Part shown: piece by piece, positions 17,299-25,554 of the stretch
Numbering within the stretch: the first letter of the stretch is position 1
Layout: each line of letters starts with the position of its first letter
DNA from: Domibacillus enclensis
Lineage (GTDB): Bacteria > Bacillota > Bacilli > Bacillales > Domibacillaceae
NCBI RefSeq assembly: GCF_900156125.1
Contig: NZ_FTLX01000001.1
Span: forward strand, 310,001-374,000
DNA: 64,000 nt
Reading direction: 5' to 3'
Program-made: the position numbers and the translations under genes
The notes under the pieces: generated by a model
What the model was told of the DNA's origin: nothing
Database searches by the model: none
The model's input: only the letters and a program-made list of their open reading frames with translations

Positions 17299-17333
17299 AA
17301 AACGGCACTCCATTTAAAAGGGAGTGCCGTTTT
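17299..17333 (-). terminator. Terminator of ctpA
   Basis: A 13-bp perfect stem (17299-17311 with 17321-17333) has a 9-nt loop and ends in TTTT on the minus strand. It lies 5 nt past the ctpA stop. Confidence 0.85.
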
Positions 17334-17337
17334 GGTG

Positions 17338-18780
17338 TTATTTCAGCTTGGCTTGAACGGACTCGATCGCCCGTTTCAGCTGTGTATCATTTTCTTCGAG
17401 CTTCAGCCGCAGGTTTTCCATCAGCTTCGTTGTTGAGGCGCCGGTCAGAACACCGGTTGCTTCAATCTCGGCTGCTTCCTGGAATTCTTCTACAGCACTT
17501 TCGGTTGTTTCATCAAAATAGCCGTCCACCTTGCCTGGATCATAGCCAAGTGCTGTCAGCATTTGCTCCGCTGTTTTCACTTCATCCGACAATGTTTCAA
17601 GCTTTAGCTCTGATTCCGGATTAATATACGTTAAATTCGCATACTCGGGAAGCTTCACTTCTGCATCTGGTGTGATGCCTTTTTCATGAATCCAGGTGCC
17701 GTTTGGTGTCAGCCATTTCGCCGTCGTCAGCTTTAAATTCGAGCTGTCACTGAAATCCTCTGCGGACTGAACCGTTCCTTTCCCGAACGATTTCTCGCCA
17801 ATTAACGGAATGCCGGCGGATTCGTTCAGCGCTGCCGCTAAAATCTCAGACGCACTGGCGCTGCCGCTGTCGATCAGCACAGCGGTTGGCAGATCGATTT
17901 TTTCGCCGCCCTCTGCCGGATACGCCTGCGTTTCACCATCGGATTCAATTTGCAAAATGTTTTCGCCTTCCGGAACGAACAGGTTGGCCATTTCAATCGC
18001 TTGATCCAATAAGCCGCCTGGGTTTTGACGAAGGTCGAGGACAATGCCCTTCATGCCTTCTTTCTCCATTTCCGCAAGAGCGGTTTTCAGCTCTTCTGCT
18101 GTATGCTCAGAAAAGCTGGTGACTTGAATGTGCGCAATGCCGCCTTCGCCCATTTCTGCATACACCGTTTCAATCGGAATTTCGTCACGGACAATCGTGA
18201 TCTCCTGAGGCGTTTCCGTTCCTGCTTTGCGTACTTCGAGCGTGACCTCTGTGCCTTTTTCACCACGAATCAAGAGCACGGCCTCTGAAGCACTCATTCC
18301 CTGGATACTTTTGCCGTCAACCGATACAATCATGTCATTCGGCTTTAAGCCCGCTGCTTCAGCAGGTGACCCTTTAATCGGGGAAACAATGACGATGTAG
18401 CCGTCCTGCTCCTGAATTTCCGCGCCGATCCCTTGGAAAGAGCTCGACACATCTTCGTGGAATTGAGACGCTTCTTCTTCATTCATATAATCTGAATACG
18501 GGTCTTCCAGTGAATCAATCATGCCATTGATCGCACCGTTCACAAGCTTATCCTGATCCACATCTTCATAATATGTATCTAGAATTTTGTCATACGCTTC
18601 ATATAATTTATTGAATTCTGACCGGGCCGGCGCTCCAACCTCGACCGCTTTCTCGTCTCCGAAAGCGAGCGTAATTGTTGTGACCGCCGCCGTTATAAAC
18701 ACAAGCGCAAACATCAAAATAATAAACGGAAATCGTTTTATTTTGACGTAATGGCCCTGTTCCGGCTTTTCTTCTTCCAT
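17338..18780 (-). CDS. ctpA: S41 carboxyl-terminal processing protease
   Basis: This secreted, membrane-anchored Ser-Lys protease has about 480 residues. A membrane segment is at about 16-38 and a PDZ domain at about 100-190 (SPAEAAGLKPNDMIVSVDG). The peptidase core (about 190-390) has the catalytic Ser in DSGSASASEILAAAL and the Lys in SFGKGTVQ. A C-terminal peptidoglycan-binding domain spans about 400-470 (LGYDPGKVDGYFDETT). The start is ATG 18780 behind GCGGGGAAC. The nearby yodJ-like and deoD genes match the B. subtilis yod region where ctpA lies, so I prefer CtpA to its paralogue CtpB. It probably processes envelope proteins. Confidence 0.9.
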   Translation of the reverse strand: MEEEKPEQGHYVKIKRFPFIILMFALVFITAAVTTITLAFGDEKAVEVGAPARSEFNKLYEAYDKILDTYYEDVDQDKLVNGAINGMIDSLEDPYSDYMNEEEASQFHEDVSSSFQGIGAEIQEQDGYIVIVSPIKGSPAEAAGLKPNDMIVSVDGKSIQGMSASEAVLLIRGEKGTEVTLEVRKAGTETPQEITIVRDEIPIETVYAEMGEGGIAHIQVTSFSEHTAEELKTALAEMEKEGMKGIVLDLRQNPGGLLDQAIEMANLFVPEGENILQIESDGETQAYPAEGGEKIDLPTAVLIDSGSASASEILAAALNESAGIPLIGEKSFGKGTVQSAEDFSDSSNLKLTTAKWLTPNGTWIHEKGITPDAEVKLPEYANLTYINPESELKLETLSDEVKTAEQMLTALGYDPGKVDGYFDETTESAVEEFQEAAEIEATGVLTGASTTKLMENLRLKLEENDTQLKRAIESVQAKLK

Positions 18781-18861
18781 TCTGTTCCCCGCTTTCTGCA
18801 TCAATCTACACTGATCTTTTCATTTTAGCAGTTTTCGAGTGTTTTTGAAAACAAAAACCCG

Positions 18862-18894
18862 TTTAAAAAAACCGGCAGATTATTCCGCCGGTTT
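18862..18894 (-). terminator. Terminator of the carboxypeptidase/deoD unit
   Basis: AAACCGGC (18869-18876) pairs with GCCGGTTT (18887-18894), followed on the minus strand by a T-rich run. The 5' arm overlaps the last codons of the carboxypeptidase gene. Confidence 0.75.
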
Positions 18895-19665
18895 CATTTC
18901 GTTAAAATAGTCCTCAAGCGTCCAGCCCTTTTCGTGGATCATGGCCGCTGCTTCCTTGCCGATGTAGCGAAAGTGCCACGGCTCATAAATGTACTGCGTC
19001 ACGTCTTCCATGCCTTTCGGATAACGTAAAATAAAGCCGTACTCATGGGCGTGATCCTTCAGCCATTTGCCTTCTTCTGTCGCTTCAAACGACTGATTCA
19101 GCTCAAAGCCGTTGCTCTCGGATGAGATATCCATTGCGAGCCCCGACTGATGCTCGCTCATGCCGGGCGGTGCGATGGATTTCAGCGCTTCTTCTTCACT
19201 GCTGGCTGCAGCCCCCGCGGCCAAAATTTCTTCCTGGCGGTCGTAGGAACGGTAGCCGGAAACAGCAAATAAGAACAAGCCGTCCTCCTCTGCTCCTTTA
19301 AACAACGTTTCAAGGGCAGCGGCGGCTTCTTTACGCATGTAGCTTTTCTCAATGTCCTGATCTCCGAATGAAAATTGAACATTCGGGCGGACGAGGTCAG
19401 GCGGCGTGTAATCAGACGGCAGCGCAAACTCCTTGTTAACGAGCACCATCATGTTTTCCGGGTTTTGAATCACCTGCACACCGTCCACCTCTTTCAACTC
19501 ATTGAAATAGGATGCGTCCAGCACTGGACCCGTTTCTTCTTCCACAGCCGGCTTTTCAGACGGCGTGGATTGTTCGGTTTCCGGTTCATTCACCGGTTTT
19601 TCTTCAGCGGGCGCACAGCCGGCCGCAAGCATGGACACCGCTAAAACAACTGCTGCTTTTCTCAC
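18880..19665 (-). CDS. yodJ: Lipoprotein D-Ala-D-Ala carboxypeptidase (VanY/M15B, YodJ-like)
   Basis: This 261-residue lipoprotein has a lipobox at LAAGC (Cys about 17) and a long acidic linker (about 20-50). The M15B zinc peptidase domain (about 85-255) has [12 protein letters not shown], the zinc site [12 protein letters not shown] and the EPWHFRYIG block with the catalytic Glu and zinc His. It trims stem peptides of peptidoglycan outside the membrane. It overlaps the end of deoD by 4 nt and is translationally coupled to it. The same deoD-yodJ pairing is found in B. subtilis. Confidence 0.9.
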   Translation of the reverse strand: MRKAAVVLAVSMLAAGCAPAEEKPVNEPETEQSTPSEKPAVEEETGPVLDASYFNELKEVDGVQVIQNPENMMVLVNKEFALPSDYTPPDLVRPNVQFSFGDQDIEKSYMRKEAAAALETLFKGAEEDGLFLFAVSGYRSYDRQEEILAAGAAASSEEEALKSIAPPGMSEHQSGLAMDISSESNGFELNQSFEATEEGKWLKDHAHEYGFILRYPKGMEDVTQYIYEPWHFRYIGKEAAAMIHEKGWTLEDYFNEMKPAE

Positions 19666-20366
19666 GCTTGAATCGCCGCTTCCAACGCCACTTCAATCAT
19701 TTCATTAAAAGTCGTTTGACGCTCCTCAGAAGTCGTTTCTTCACCGGTAATAATATGATCGCTCACCGTCAAGACTGAAAGCGCCCGGCGGCCGTGTTTT
19801 GCAGCCAGTGTGTAAAGAGCCGTCGTTTCCATCTCAATGGCTAAAATGCCATACTGCGCCCATTTGGCATGGTCCGCGTTGTCATTGTAAAACTGATCGG
19901 CGGTAAACACATTGCCAACCTTCAGCTGCAGACCTTTTTCCGTTCCCGCGTCATATGCCGCTTTCAGCAAGTCCCAGTTAGCTGTTGGCGCATAATCAAT
20001 GCCGGGGAACGTCACGCGGTTCATGCTGGAATCAGTAGAAGAAGTCATCGCCAAAATGACGTCCCGCACCTTCACATCTTTCTGGATGGCGCCGCATGTG
20101 CCAACACGAATCAAGTTTTGAACATTATAGCTTTGCATTAATTCGTTCACATAAATCGAAATAGAGGGAACGCCCATCCCTGTGCCTTGAACCGAAACCT
20201 TCTTCCCTTTATATGTGCCGGTATAGCCCAGCATGCCCCGCACTTCGTTGTAGCAGACCGGATTGTCTAAAAATGTGTCGGCAATGTATTTCGCCCGAAG
20301 CGGATCGCCCGGAAGCAAAACCGTTTCAGCAATATCGCCCTTGTTTGCACCAATGTGTACACTCAT
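19662..20366 (-). CDS. deoD: Purine nucleoside phosphorylase, DeoD type
   Basis: This 234-residue enzyme phosphorolyses (deoxy)purine nucleosides to free base and (deoxy)ribose 1-phosphate. It has the hexameric PNP hallmarks: [14 protein letters not shown] with the phosphate-binding Arg (about 18-31), GTCGAI (about 91), the purine/ribose site [13 protein letters not shown] (about 177-189) and TVSDHI with the catalytic Asp (about 203). ATG 20366 is preceded by GGAGGAATACGAA; five codons of upstream frame are not used. It is the first gene of a two-gene unit with the carboxypeptidase. Confidence 0.96.
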   Translation of the reverse strand: MSVHIGANKGDIAETVLLPGDPLRAKYIADTFLDNPVCYNEVRGMLGYTGTYKGKKVSVQGTGMGVPSISIYVNELMQSYNVQNLIRVGTCGAIQKDVKVRDVILAMTSSTDSSMNRVTFPGIDYAPTANWDLLKAAYDAGTEKGLQLKVGNVFTADQFYNDNADHAKWAQYGILAIEMETTALYTLAAKHGRRALSVLTVSDHIITGEETTSEERQTTFNEMIEVALEAAIQA

Positions 20367-20427
20367 TTCGTATTCCTCCAATATAGCCGCCGTTTGACGG
20401 CACTCAACCTTTTAAAGACTTATTGTA

Positions 20428-21189
20428 TCATGCAAAGCGGCGGATTGTCTCATCCAGCTTCGACCGAAGTCCGGCCAGCTCGCTGCGCTTCACCCGCAGG
20501 CGCACATTTGTTTCGTCTGTCCCCATTGCTTCTGAGAAAAAGCCACTGAGGCCGCGCGCCCGCTTATCTACCTGCAGCAGGATATTCGCTTCTTCTTCAG
20601 ACTGCTGTAAAAAAGTAACTTCTAGTTCATCAAGCTTTCCTGCGTATGCACCCGTCACCGGGACAAATTCAAATTCCTGTACGAATGGATATGACGTTAA
20701 GCGTGCATGCTGGCATTCCACCTCGCGAAGGCGAAAGCCGAGGCCGCGCACAGCATCCAGCACTTCTTCTGCAATGACGGTGGGCTGTACTTCGATATAG
20801 TCTTTATCAGATGGGTCCACCGCTTGTTTAATATCAAGGCCCGTTGCCACCCACACCCGCGTTTTTCCTTGTGTGATCGGTGTTTCATGCGGAAGCGTCA
20901 TTTGCAGCGGAAATTCCCGCGTTTCGCCGGCACCAATTGTAAACGGCTCATTCAGCTTTTCCTTGATGACAACGGCTTCATCTGTCACTTTCCGGTCGTC
21001 GGTTTCACGCTCATAGGTTGTCATCACCGCGACATAAATGGATGCCACTTCCTGTGCGACGTTGCCGCCTTTTACTTCCACCACACCGCGCATGACATTT
21101 CCTGCTGTGTAACGGGCTTTTTCAAGCTTTGTGTCCACCTTTGCGTTTCCGATCCCGATGCTCGCCAATGCTTTGTTAAATAATGCCAC
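20428..21189 (-). CDS. spo0M: Sporulation control protein Spo0M
   Basis: This 253-residue cytoplasmic protein has an arrestin-like beta-sandwich. It starts ALFNKALASIGIGNAKVDTK and contains ARYTAGNVMRGVVEVKGG, both characteristic of Spo0M. The C-terminal part (about 225-250) is basic. The start is GTG 21189 behind GGAGTGAGG. In B. subtilis it affects early sporulation and cell division through unknown partners and is driven by SigH. I see no convincing SigH promoter here. It is a single gene between deoD and yozE. Confidence 0.93.
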   Translation of the reverse strand: MALFNKALASIGIGNAKVDTKLEKARYTAGNVMRGVVEVKGGNVAQEVASIYVAVMTTYERETDDRKVTDEAVVIKEKLNEPFTIGAGETREFPLQMTLPHETPITQGKTRVWVATGLDIKQAVDPSDKDYIEVQPTVIAEEVLDAVRGLGFRLREVECQHARLTSYPFVQEFEFVPVTGAYAGKLDELEVTFLQQSEEEANILLQVDKRARGLSGFFSEAMGTDETNVRLRVKRSELAGLRSKLDETIRRFA

Positions 21190-21247
21190 TTGACCTCACT
21201 CCATTCGTTTTAATACACGTGCTTACGCACAAGAACAACAAAAGGTT

Positions 21248-21475
21248 TCAGCGATTCAATTCATCCAGTTCGTAATTTTCCCACGCCTGGTCAAATACAC
21301 TCATGGACGGCATATAATCAACATCCATTTCCAAATAGCGGCTCAGCACATCATACGAATCCTCCGTTTTTGGAAACGAATGGTCACCAAAGGCGTGATT
21401 CGCAAATGACGCCAACTCATCTCTCGGCGGCTCTTCCCGGTATTTCATCAAGTAATGATAAAAAGACTTATGCAC
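21248..21475 (-). CDS. yozE: YozE-family small protein (UPF0346)
   Basis: This 75-residue protein has the conserved start KSFYHYLMKYR and the internal NHAFGDHSFPKTEDSYDVL, both hallmarks of the YozE SAM-like fold. The start is GTG 21475 behind GGAGGG. The function in Bacillus is unknown. It lies downstream of a long intergenic repeat region and just upstream of spo0M. Confidence 0.9.
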   Translation of the reverse strand: MHKSFYHYLMKYREEPPRDELASFANHAFGDHSFPKTEDSYDVLSRYLEMDVDYMPSMSVFDQAWENYELDELNR

Positions 21476-21493
21476 TCAAATTCCCTCCTTTTT

Positions 21494-21522
21494 TAAAAAA
21501 AGACCTTCAATAATGGTCTTTT
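21494..21522. terminator. Short hairpin upstream of yozE
   Basis: AAAAAGACC and GGTCTTTT flank a 9-nt loop. The symmetry allows termination in either direction. It may insulate yozE from the repeat region to its right. Confidence 0.45.
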
Positions 21523-21580
21523 CATTGTTTAAAAAAACAGATGTGTCAATGAAAAGCAGGTGACAATTTCTTCTTTTCAG

Positions 21581-21750
21581 CGCCACTGTGCTTGCGCGAA
21601 CACGGTTCGGGCGGCTTCTGCAGGACTTCGCGTTCGGAGGGGCGGGCGGTGAGCTAACTTTTGTCGCTTCGCTCCAAAAGTGGATCTCACCTGCCCCGCT
21701 GATCCCTCCCGAGTCTTCGTCCTGCGCCAGCCGCCCTGGTGGGGAGGGAA
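21581..21750 (+). repeat. Repeat A, copy 1 (long imperfect hairpin)
   Basis: This is a GC-rich block of about 170 nt. The outer arms GGGCGGCTTCTGCAGGA and TCCTGCGCCAGCCGCCC are largely complementary, and the inner part GTGAGCTAACTTTTG...CAAAAGTGGATCTCAC closes a hairpin. Copies with high identity by eye lie at 50234-50400 and 55149-55313 in the opposite orientation. The following 150 nt (21751-21904) are AT-rich and hold nothing I recognise. Confidence 0.88.
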
Positions 21751-21904
21751 AACAGGTCGTAAAACAAAATATAGAAATGGTTCTAAGTGGAAAGAAAGAG
21801 ATGAGAACTCTCTGATTTTCTCCCTGTAGGAAAAGTAGGCTCTCTTCTTAATATCATACGTTTTCAAGAATAAACGTCTGTTATCCTCGCTGTTCTTTTA
21901 GAAA

Positions 21905-22060
21905 CACTATGGGCGGAGGATGACGGTGAAGACTCCAGTGGGACGAGCGGACAGGCTGAAACAGCCGCGCTTTTTGGGCTGGTTCAGCGTTCGCCCCACC
22001 GGAAAGCGGAGCCGGCAGCCCGGAGCCCTTGAATGTTCTTTTCCAGAAAAGACAACAGCC
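21905..22060 (+). repeat. Repeat B, copy 1 (GC-rich hairpin block)
   Basis: This block of about 150 nt has arms GTGGGACGAGCGGACAGG and GCTGGTTCAGCGTTCGCCCC that can pair, an inner GGCTGAAACAGCC hairpin, and the tail CGGAGCCGGCAGCCCGGAGC. A clear second copy is inverted at 49925-50075. It belongs by look to the GC-rich intergenic repeats common in Bacillaceae, which is my recollection and not a search result. Confidence 0.82.
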
Positions 22061-22137
22061 TTTATTTTGCTAAGAAAAAGAAAGCAATCTTGAAAAAACA
22101 TTTGGTTTCTCTTGACGAGTTTGATTTTCAAAAGTGA

Positions 22138-22166
22138 GAAAAGACCTTTTTAACAAAGGTCTTTGT
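22138..22166 (-). terminator. Terminator of the msrA-msrB unit
   Basis: AAAGGTCTTT-type arms (22139-22148 with 22156-22164) form a short A/T-rich hairpin that overlaps the last codons of msrB. It is followed by TTTTCTC on the minus strand. Confidence 0.6.
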
Positions 22167-22575
22167 ACTCTCCATATCCTTCTGCCTCTAAATCCTCTTT
22201 CCGGATAAAGCGCAGTGAAGCGGAGTTTATGCAGTAACGAAGGCCGCCTGCTTCGCGCGGGCCGTCCGTAAACACGTGACCGAGGTGGGAATCGGCTGTT
22301 TTGCTGCGGACTTCGGTGCGGATCATGCCGTGTGACATATCCCGTTTTTCAAGCACCTCTGTTTCCTGAATCGGCTTTGTGAAGCTTGGCCATCCACAGC
22401 CGGCATCGTATTTGTCTCTTGATGAGAACAGCGGTTTACCGGAAATCACATCCACATAAATGCCATCTGCTTCTTCATTCCAGTATTCATTATGAAACGG
22501 CGGCTCTGTGCCGTTTTGCTGCGTCACATTATATTGCATCGGGGTAAGTGTTTCTTTCAAATTGTCTTTATTCAT
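22150..22575 (-). CDS. msrB: Peptide methionine (R)-S-oxide reductase
   Basis: This 141-residue enzyme reduces methionine R-sulfoxide in proteins. It has [30 protein letters not shown] and the catalytic-Cys strand [14 protein letters not shown] at the C-terminus. The second pair of zinc cysteines seen in many MsrB proteins is absent, as in B. subtilis. It overlaps msrA by 4 nt and is coupled to it. It ends at a short hairpin. Confidence 0.96.
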   Translation of the reverse strand: MNKDNLKETLTPMQYNVTQQNGTEPPFHNEYWNEEADGIYVDVISGKPLFSSRDKYDAGCGWPSFTKPIQETEVLEKRDMSHGMIRTEVRSKTADSHLGHVFTDGPREAGGLRYCINSASLRFIRKEDLEAEGYGEYKDLC

Positions 22576-23096
22576 TGACTGTCCCTCCAGTGTGATTGAA
22601 TAAATGCGGCGCGCCCTGATCCGGTTTGATACGCATTGTAATGCGCCGGATTTTTCTTGTAATAGTCCTGATGATACTCTTCAGCAGGATAAAAAGGCTC
22701 TGCTGGCAAAATATCAACCGCTATCGGCTTTTTAAAACGGCCGCTTGCGTCAAGTTCCTGCTTCGACTGCTCCGCCTGCCTCTTTTGCTCATCCGTTGTG
22801 TAAAATATAGCCGGCTTGTATGAACGGCCCCGATCAAAAAATTGCCCGTCTCCATCAGTTGGATCAATTTGCATCCAAAAAACACCGACTAATTTTTCGT
22901 ATGAGAAAACGGCTGGATCAAACGTAATCTCCACTGCTTCGATATGGCCGGTTGCCCCGCTGCATACCTCTTCATATGTCGGATTTTCTGTCGTACCGCC
23001 TGTATAGCCGCTGATTACCGATTCAATCCCCGGCTGCTCATGAAATGGCTTAACCATGCACCAAAAGCAGCCTCCTGCAAAAATCGCTTTTTCCAT
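22572..23096 (-). CDS. msrA: Peptide methionine (S)-S-oxide reductase
   Basis: This 174-residue enzyme reduces methionine S-sulfoxide. The catalytic motif [11 protein letters not shown] is at about 8-18, with GYTGG and [10 protein letters not shown] after it and [11 protein letters not shown] near residue 140. GGAGGGAAA precedes the ATG. It is followed directly by msrB, and ypmS and ypmR lie upstream, the same order as in B. subtilis. The four genes probably form one transcript. Confidence 0.96.
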   Translation of the reverse strand: MEKAIFAGGCFWCMVKPFHEQPGIESVISGYTGGTTENPTYEEVCSGATGHIEAVEITFDPAVFSYEKLVGVFWMQIDPTDGDGQFFDRGRSYKPAIFYTTDEQKRQAEQSKQELDASGRFKKPIAVDILPAEPFYPAEEYHQDYYKKNPAHYNAYQTGSGRAAFIQSHWRDSQ

Positions 23097-23108
23097 CCTG
23101 TTTCCCTC

Positions 23109-23687
23109 CTATTGAGTAGCTCCCTCCGGCAATAGCACCGCAAACCGAATATCATCTTCTTTTAAATTAAACGATTCCGCCTTTACACGCATGCCGTTGT
23201 CGAGCCGCATCTCACCAAGCGACACGTAAATGCGCTGTTCTTCCGGCACAACATGAACCCATTCCGGAAAAGCATAGGCACTGTCCGCCGTTTTCAACAC
23301 GTACGATGCGGGAATGTCCAGCAGTCCGACTCGCAGTCCTTCCTGCCGCAGCACGATGTTTCCATCCTCCATCGCTTCCGGCACAAAGGTCATGTAATAG
23401 TCAATATCGGTGCCGAACACCGGAAATGAGCCGTATAATTCTACTTCTTCCCCAATATACACATCGTAATCAATCGGGGCATTGCCCGCTTCTTTTTCTA
23501 AATAATACGTCACCAGCTGATTTAACTCCGCTTTTGATGACGTCACGTGAAAAGCTGTTTCTCCTTCCACCTCTGCCAGCACCGGTTTTTCGGCATCAGA
23601 TGGCAGCAGAACAAGAAAAAAAACAAGACCGATCGCGGCGATCACACTGCCTAATAATAAAAAAAAGGCCACTTTCCATTTCGTCAA
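23109..23687 (-). CDS. ypmS: YpmS-like membrane-anchored protein (DUF2140)
   Basis: This 192-residue protein has one N-terminal membrane helix (about 6-28) and an extracellular domain. Recognisable YpmS words are the N-terminal TKWKVAFFLLLGSV, AELNQLVTYYLEKEA and VYIGEEVELYGSFPVFG. The start is TTG 23687 behind GAGGGATTAAA and overlaps the end of ypmR by 4 nt. The biochemical role is unknown. Its coupling to a secreted lipase-like protein suggests an envelope or lipid role. Confidence 0.88.
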   Translation of the reverse strand: MTKWKVAFFLLLGSVIAAIGLVFFLVLLPSDAEKPVLAEVEGETAFHVTSSKAELNQLVTYYLEKEAGNAPIDYDVYIGEEVELYGSFPVFGTDIDYYMTFVPEAMEDGNIVLRQEGLRVGLLDIPASYVLKTADSAYAFPEWVHVVPEEQRIYVSLGEMRLDNGMRVKAESFNLKEDDIRFAVLLPEGATQ

Positions 23688-24463
23688 TTTAATCCCTCAT
23701 TTGAACGTACAATTTTTCCACTCGTTAACTGTTCAAGCTCGTCTTCGTTCATTGATTCAAAAATACGGCCGGCCATTTGCTCATAGCCGATGTCATTCGG
23801 ATGAAACTGATCTTCGAAAAAAAGTCCGTCACTGCCTTCACCAAAAATGGTTTCCACGTTGACGAATACAGTCCGGTCAAATGAACGCGCGACTTCCTCC
23901 GCCCGCTCATTCCAGGTGCGCACAATTGTTTCATCGTCATCCGTATCCACAAATATGCGGCCGAATGGATTGTAAATGCCAACCAAAACGACACCTGCTT
24001 CTTCATTGATTGCCCGAATATCCCCGATCACGCTTTGAATCCGAGCCGCATATGCGTCTTCTTCCTCTTCAAACGTTTCAACCGTTAAATGCGACCAGTT
24101 CTCTTTAACGACCTTCACAACATCATTCCCGCCAATTGTTACGATGACGATGTCGGCTTGTTGGATATCTTCCTGGATGCCTTCCTGCTCCAGCCGCTTG
24201 ATCAGCTGGTCTGTCCGGTTGCCCCGTTTTCCGTGATTGACAAACGATGCTTCGTTTATTTCATCAAGTGATTCCAGCTTCTCTTCCAAATACGGCACAT
24301 AGCCGCCTGAATTCGTGCTGTCCCCGACACCTTGTGTAAGCGAATCGCCAATTGAAACAACGTTTATATTTTGCGGAACGATTGGCGCCACAGCTTCCTC
24401 TGCCCCATCCGCACATCCCGAAAGCATCACGGCGAGTCCAATGCCCGCGATCAACCGCTTCAA
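23684..24463 (-). CDS. ypmR: SGNH-family lipase/esterase lipoprotein (YpmR)
   Basis: This lipoprotein of about 259 residues has the lipobox LSGC (Cys about 17). The SGNH hydrolase blocks are clear: block I VSIGDSLTQGVGD (Ser about 42), block III VTIGGNDVVK, and block V FHPNDIGYEQ with the catalytic His. I place the start at TTG 24463, which has GAGGTG 7 nt upstream; an in-frame GTG at 24472 overlaps that site. It heads the ypmR-ypmS-msrA-msrB unit. It is divergent from a PCYCGC protein gene. Confidence 0.9.
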   Translation of the reverse strand: MKRLIAGIGLAVMLSGCADGAEEAVAPIVPQNINVVSIGDSLTQGVGDSTNSGGYVPYLEEKLESLDEINEASFVNHGKRGNRTDQLIKRLEQEGIQEDIQQADIVIVTIGGNDVVKVVKENWSHLTVETFEEEEDAYAARIQSVIGDIRAINEEAGVVLVGIYNPFGRIFVDTDDDETIVRTWNERAEEVARSFDRTVFVNVETIFGEGSDGLFFEDQFHPNDIGYEQMAGRIFESMNEDELEQLTSGKIVRSNEGLN

Positions 24464-24587
24464 TGCTTTCACCTCATCTTTGCTAAAATCTTCTGGAATG
24501 CCTCCTCCGGTTGAAAGGCATCTCTTTTCAATGTATGATTATATCAGTTTTAACTTGTTTCTTCTATTTTGAAAGGGGCTTGAATCA

Positions 24588-25076
24588 TTGAAAAAACGTT
24601 TATCTGTTTTCGTTCTGGCGATGACGATTCCATTTGCGGCAGCTTGCGGGAATGAAGAATCGGCTGAATCGCACGAAAACCATTCACATACTGCTGCGAA
24701 CGGGGACCTGCAGGAAGTAACAGCTTCCGCCGAGACACTACCCGGTTTTTTAGATGACAAGGACGATAATATGCGCGCCATTTATTTGGCCGCGGCAAAG
24801 CATGCCGGCGTGCTCGAGCAAATGCCGTGCTACTGCGGGTGCGGAGAGTCAGCCGGGCATCAAAGCAATGTAAACTGTTTTATTGCTGAGCAAAACGGCG
24901 AAGAAATTACGTGGGATGACCACGGAACCCGCTGCGGTGTTTGCCTGGAGATCGCTGCGACTGCAGCCGTTATGACTGAAGAAAGTAAATCACCAGCCGA
25001 AATCCGGACGCTCATTGACGAAACGTACAGTGAAGGATATGCGGAACCTACACCGACTCCACTGCCCGAGGCCTAA
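24588..25076 (+). CDS. PCYCGC-motif lipoprotein
   Basis: This 162-residue lipoprotein starts at TTG 24588 (GAAAGGGG upstream), has a lipobox near AAACG (Cys about 20), a His-rich linker (ESHENHSH) and the signature MPCYCGCGESAGHQSNVNCF (about 82-101). Further Cys residues lie in GTRCGVCLE. The family is widespread in Bacillaceae with unknown function. The Cys clusters suggest metal or redox binding, which is inference. It is monocistronic and divergent from ypmR. Confidence 0.88.
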   Translation: MKKRLSVFVLAMTIPFAAACGNEESAESHENHSHTAANGDLQEVTASAETLPGFLDDKDDNMRAIYLAAAKHAGVLEQMPCYCGCGESAGHQSNVNCFIAEQNGEEITWDDHGTRCGVCLEIAATAAVMTEESKSPAEIRTLIDETYSEGYAEPTPTPLPEA

Positions 25077-25114
25077 CACATATTCGTCTTTCATTCGTAT
25101 TTTTTGCCAAAGTA

Positions 25115-25123
25115 TGGTACAAT
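25115..25123 (+). promoter_or_regulatory. Extended -10 promoter for the cREC gene
   Basis: TGGTACAAT fits TG-N-TATAAT. It is 35 nt before the start codon. The -35 region is poor. Confidence 0.4.
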
Positions 25124-25157
25124 GTTAGTACGTCGTAAAAAAGAGGATTGGTTACAC

Positions 25158-25484
25158 ATGAGTATCAACGTATTTCTCGATGATTACCGTCAATGTCCTC
25201 CTGACCATACACTTGTTGAAACGATTGATGAATGTTTTGCTTTATTGACAACGGAAAAGATCGGACATCTTTCACTTGATCACGATCTTGTCAGTAAAAC
25301 ACAGAATGGCTTTGTGTTAGTGCAGCTTATGGTGGAGCATCAGCTCTTTGCAGAACGAATTACGATTCACTCTGCAAATGCAGGCCGCGGAAAAGCCATG
25401 TACCGATATTTAAAACAAGCGCAGATGGAACTGAAGATGCCTTCTTCCATTAAGGTGACCCTTCGTCCGCTGCCGCTTCATTGA
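25158..25484 (+). CDS. Cyclic-phosphate-processing receiver-domain protein (cREC)
   Basis: This 108-residue protein begins at ATG 25158 (MSINVFLDDYRQCPP), preceded by GAGG. The N-terminal strand with paired Asp, then LSLDHDL (about 46) and ITIHSANAGRGKAMYRYL (about 78-95), fits the cREC family, a receiver-like fold that conserved-context studies tie to cyclic nucleotide or RNA-end processing. It is a single gene followed by a strong terminator. The substrate is unknown. Confidence 0.75.
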   Translation: MSINVFLDDYRQCPPDHTLVETIDECFALLTTEKIGHLSLDHDLVSKTQNGFVLVQLMVEHQLFAERITIHSANAGRGKAMYRYLKQAQMELKMPSSIKVTLRPLPLH

Positions 25485-25496
25485 TATCTATAGATC

Positions 25497-25541
25497 AAAA
25501 GAGTGTCCCGCCATATTAAACGGGACACTCTTTTTTTGTTT
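25497..25541 (+). terminator. Terminator after the cREC gene
   Basis: A 13-14 bp perfect stem (25497-25510 with 25521-25534) is followed by a long T-run. It could also stop the convergent degV transcript. Confidence 0.9.
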
Positions 25542-25554
25542 TGATAAAAGCGAC

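Noticed and set aside
21588-21815. Protein gene in repeat A (GGAGGELTFVA frame also open at copy 3)
   Set aside because: The frame is similar in copies 1 and 3, but copy 2 has a stop and no start, there is no ribosome site, and the sequence is better explained by palindromic structure.
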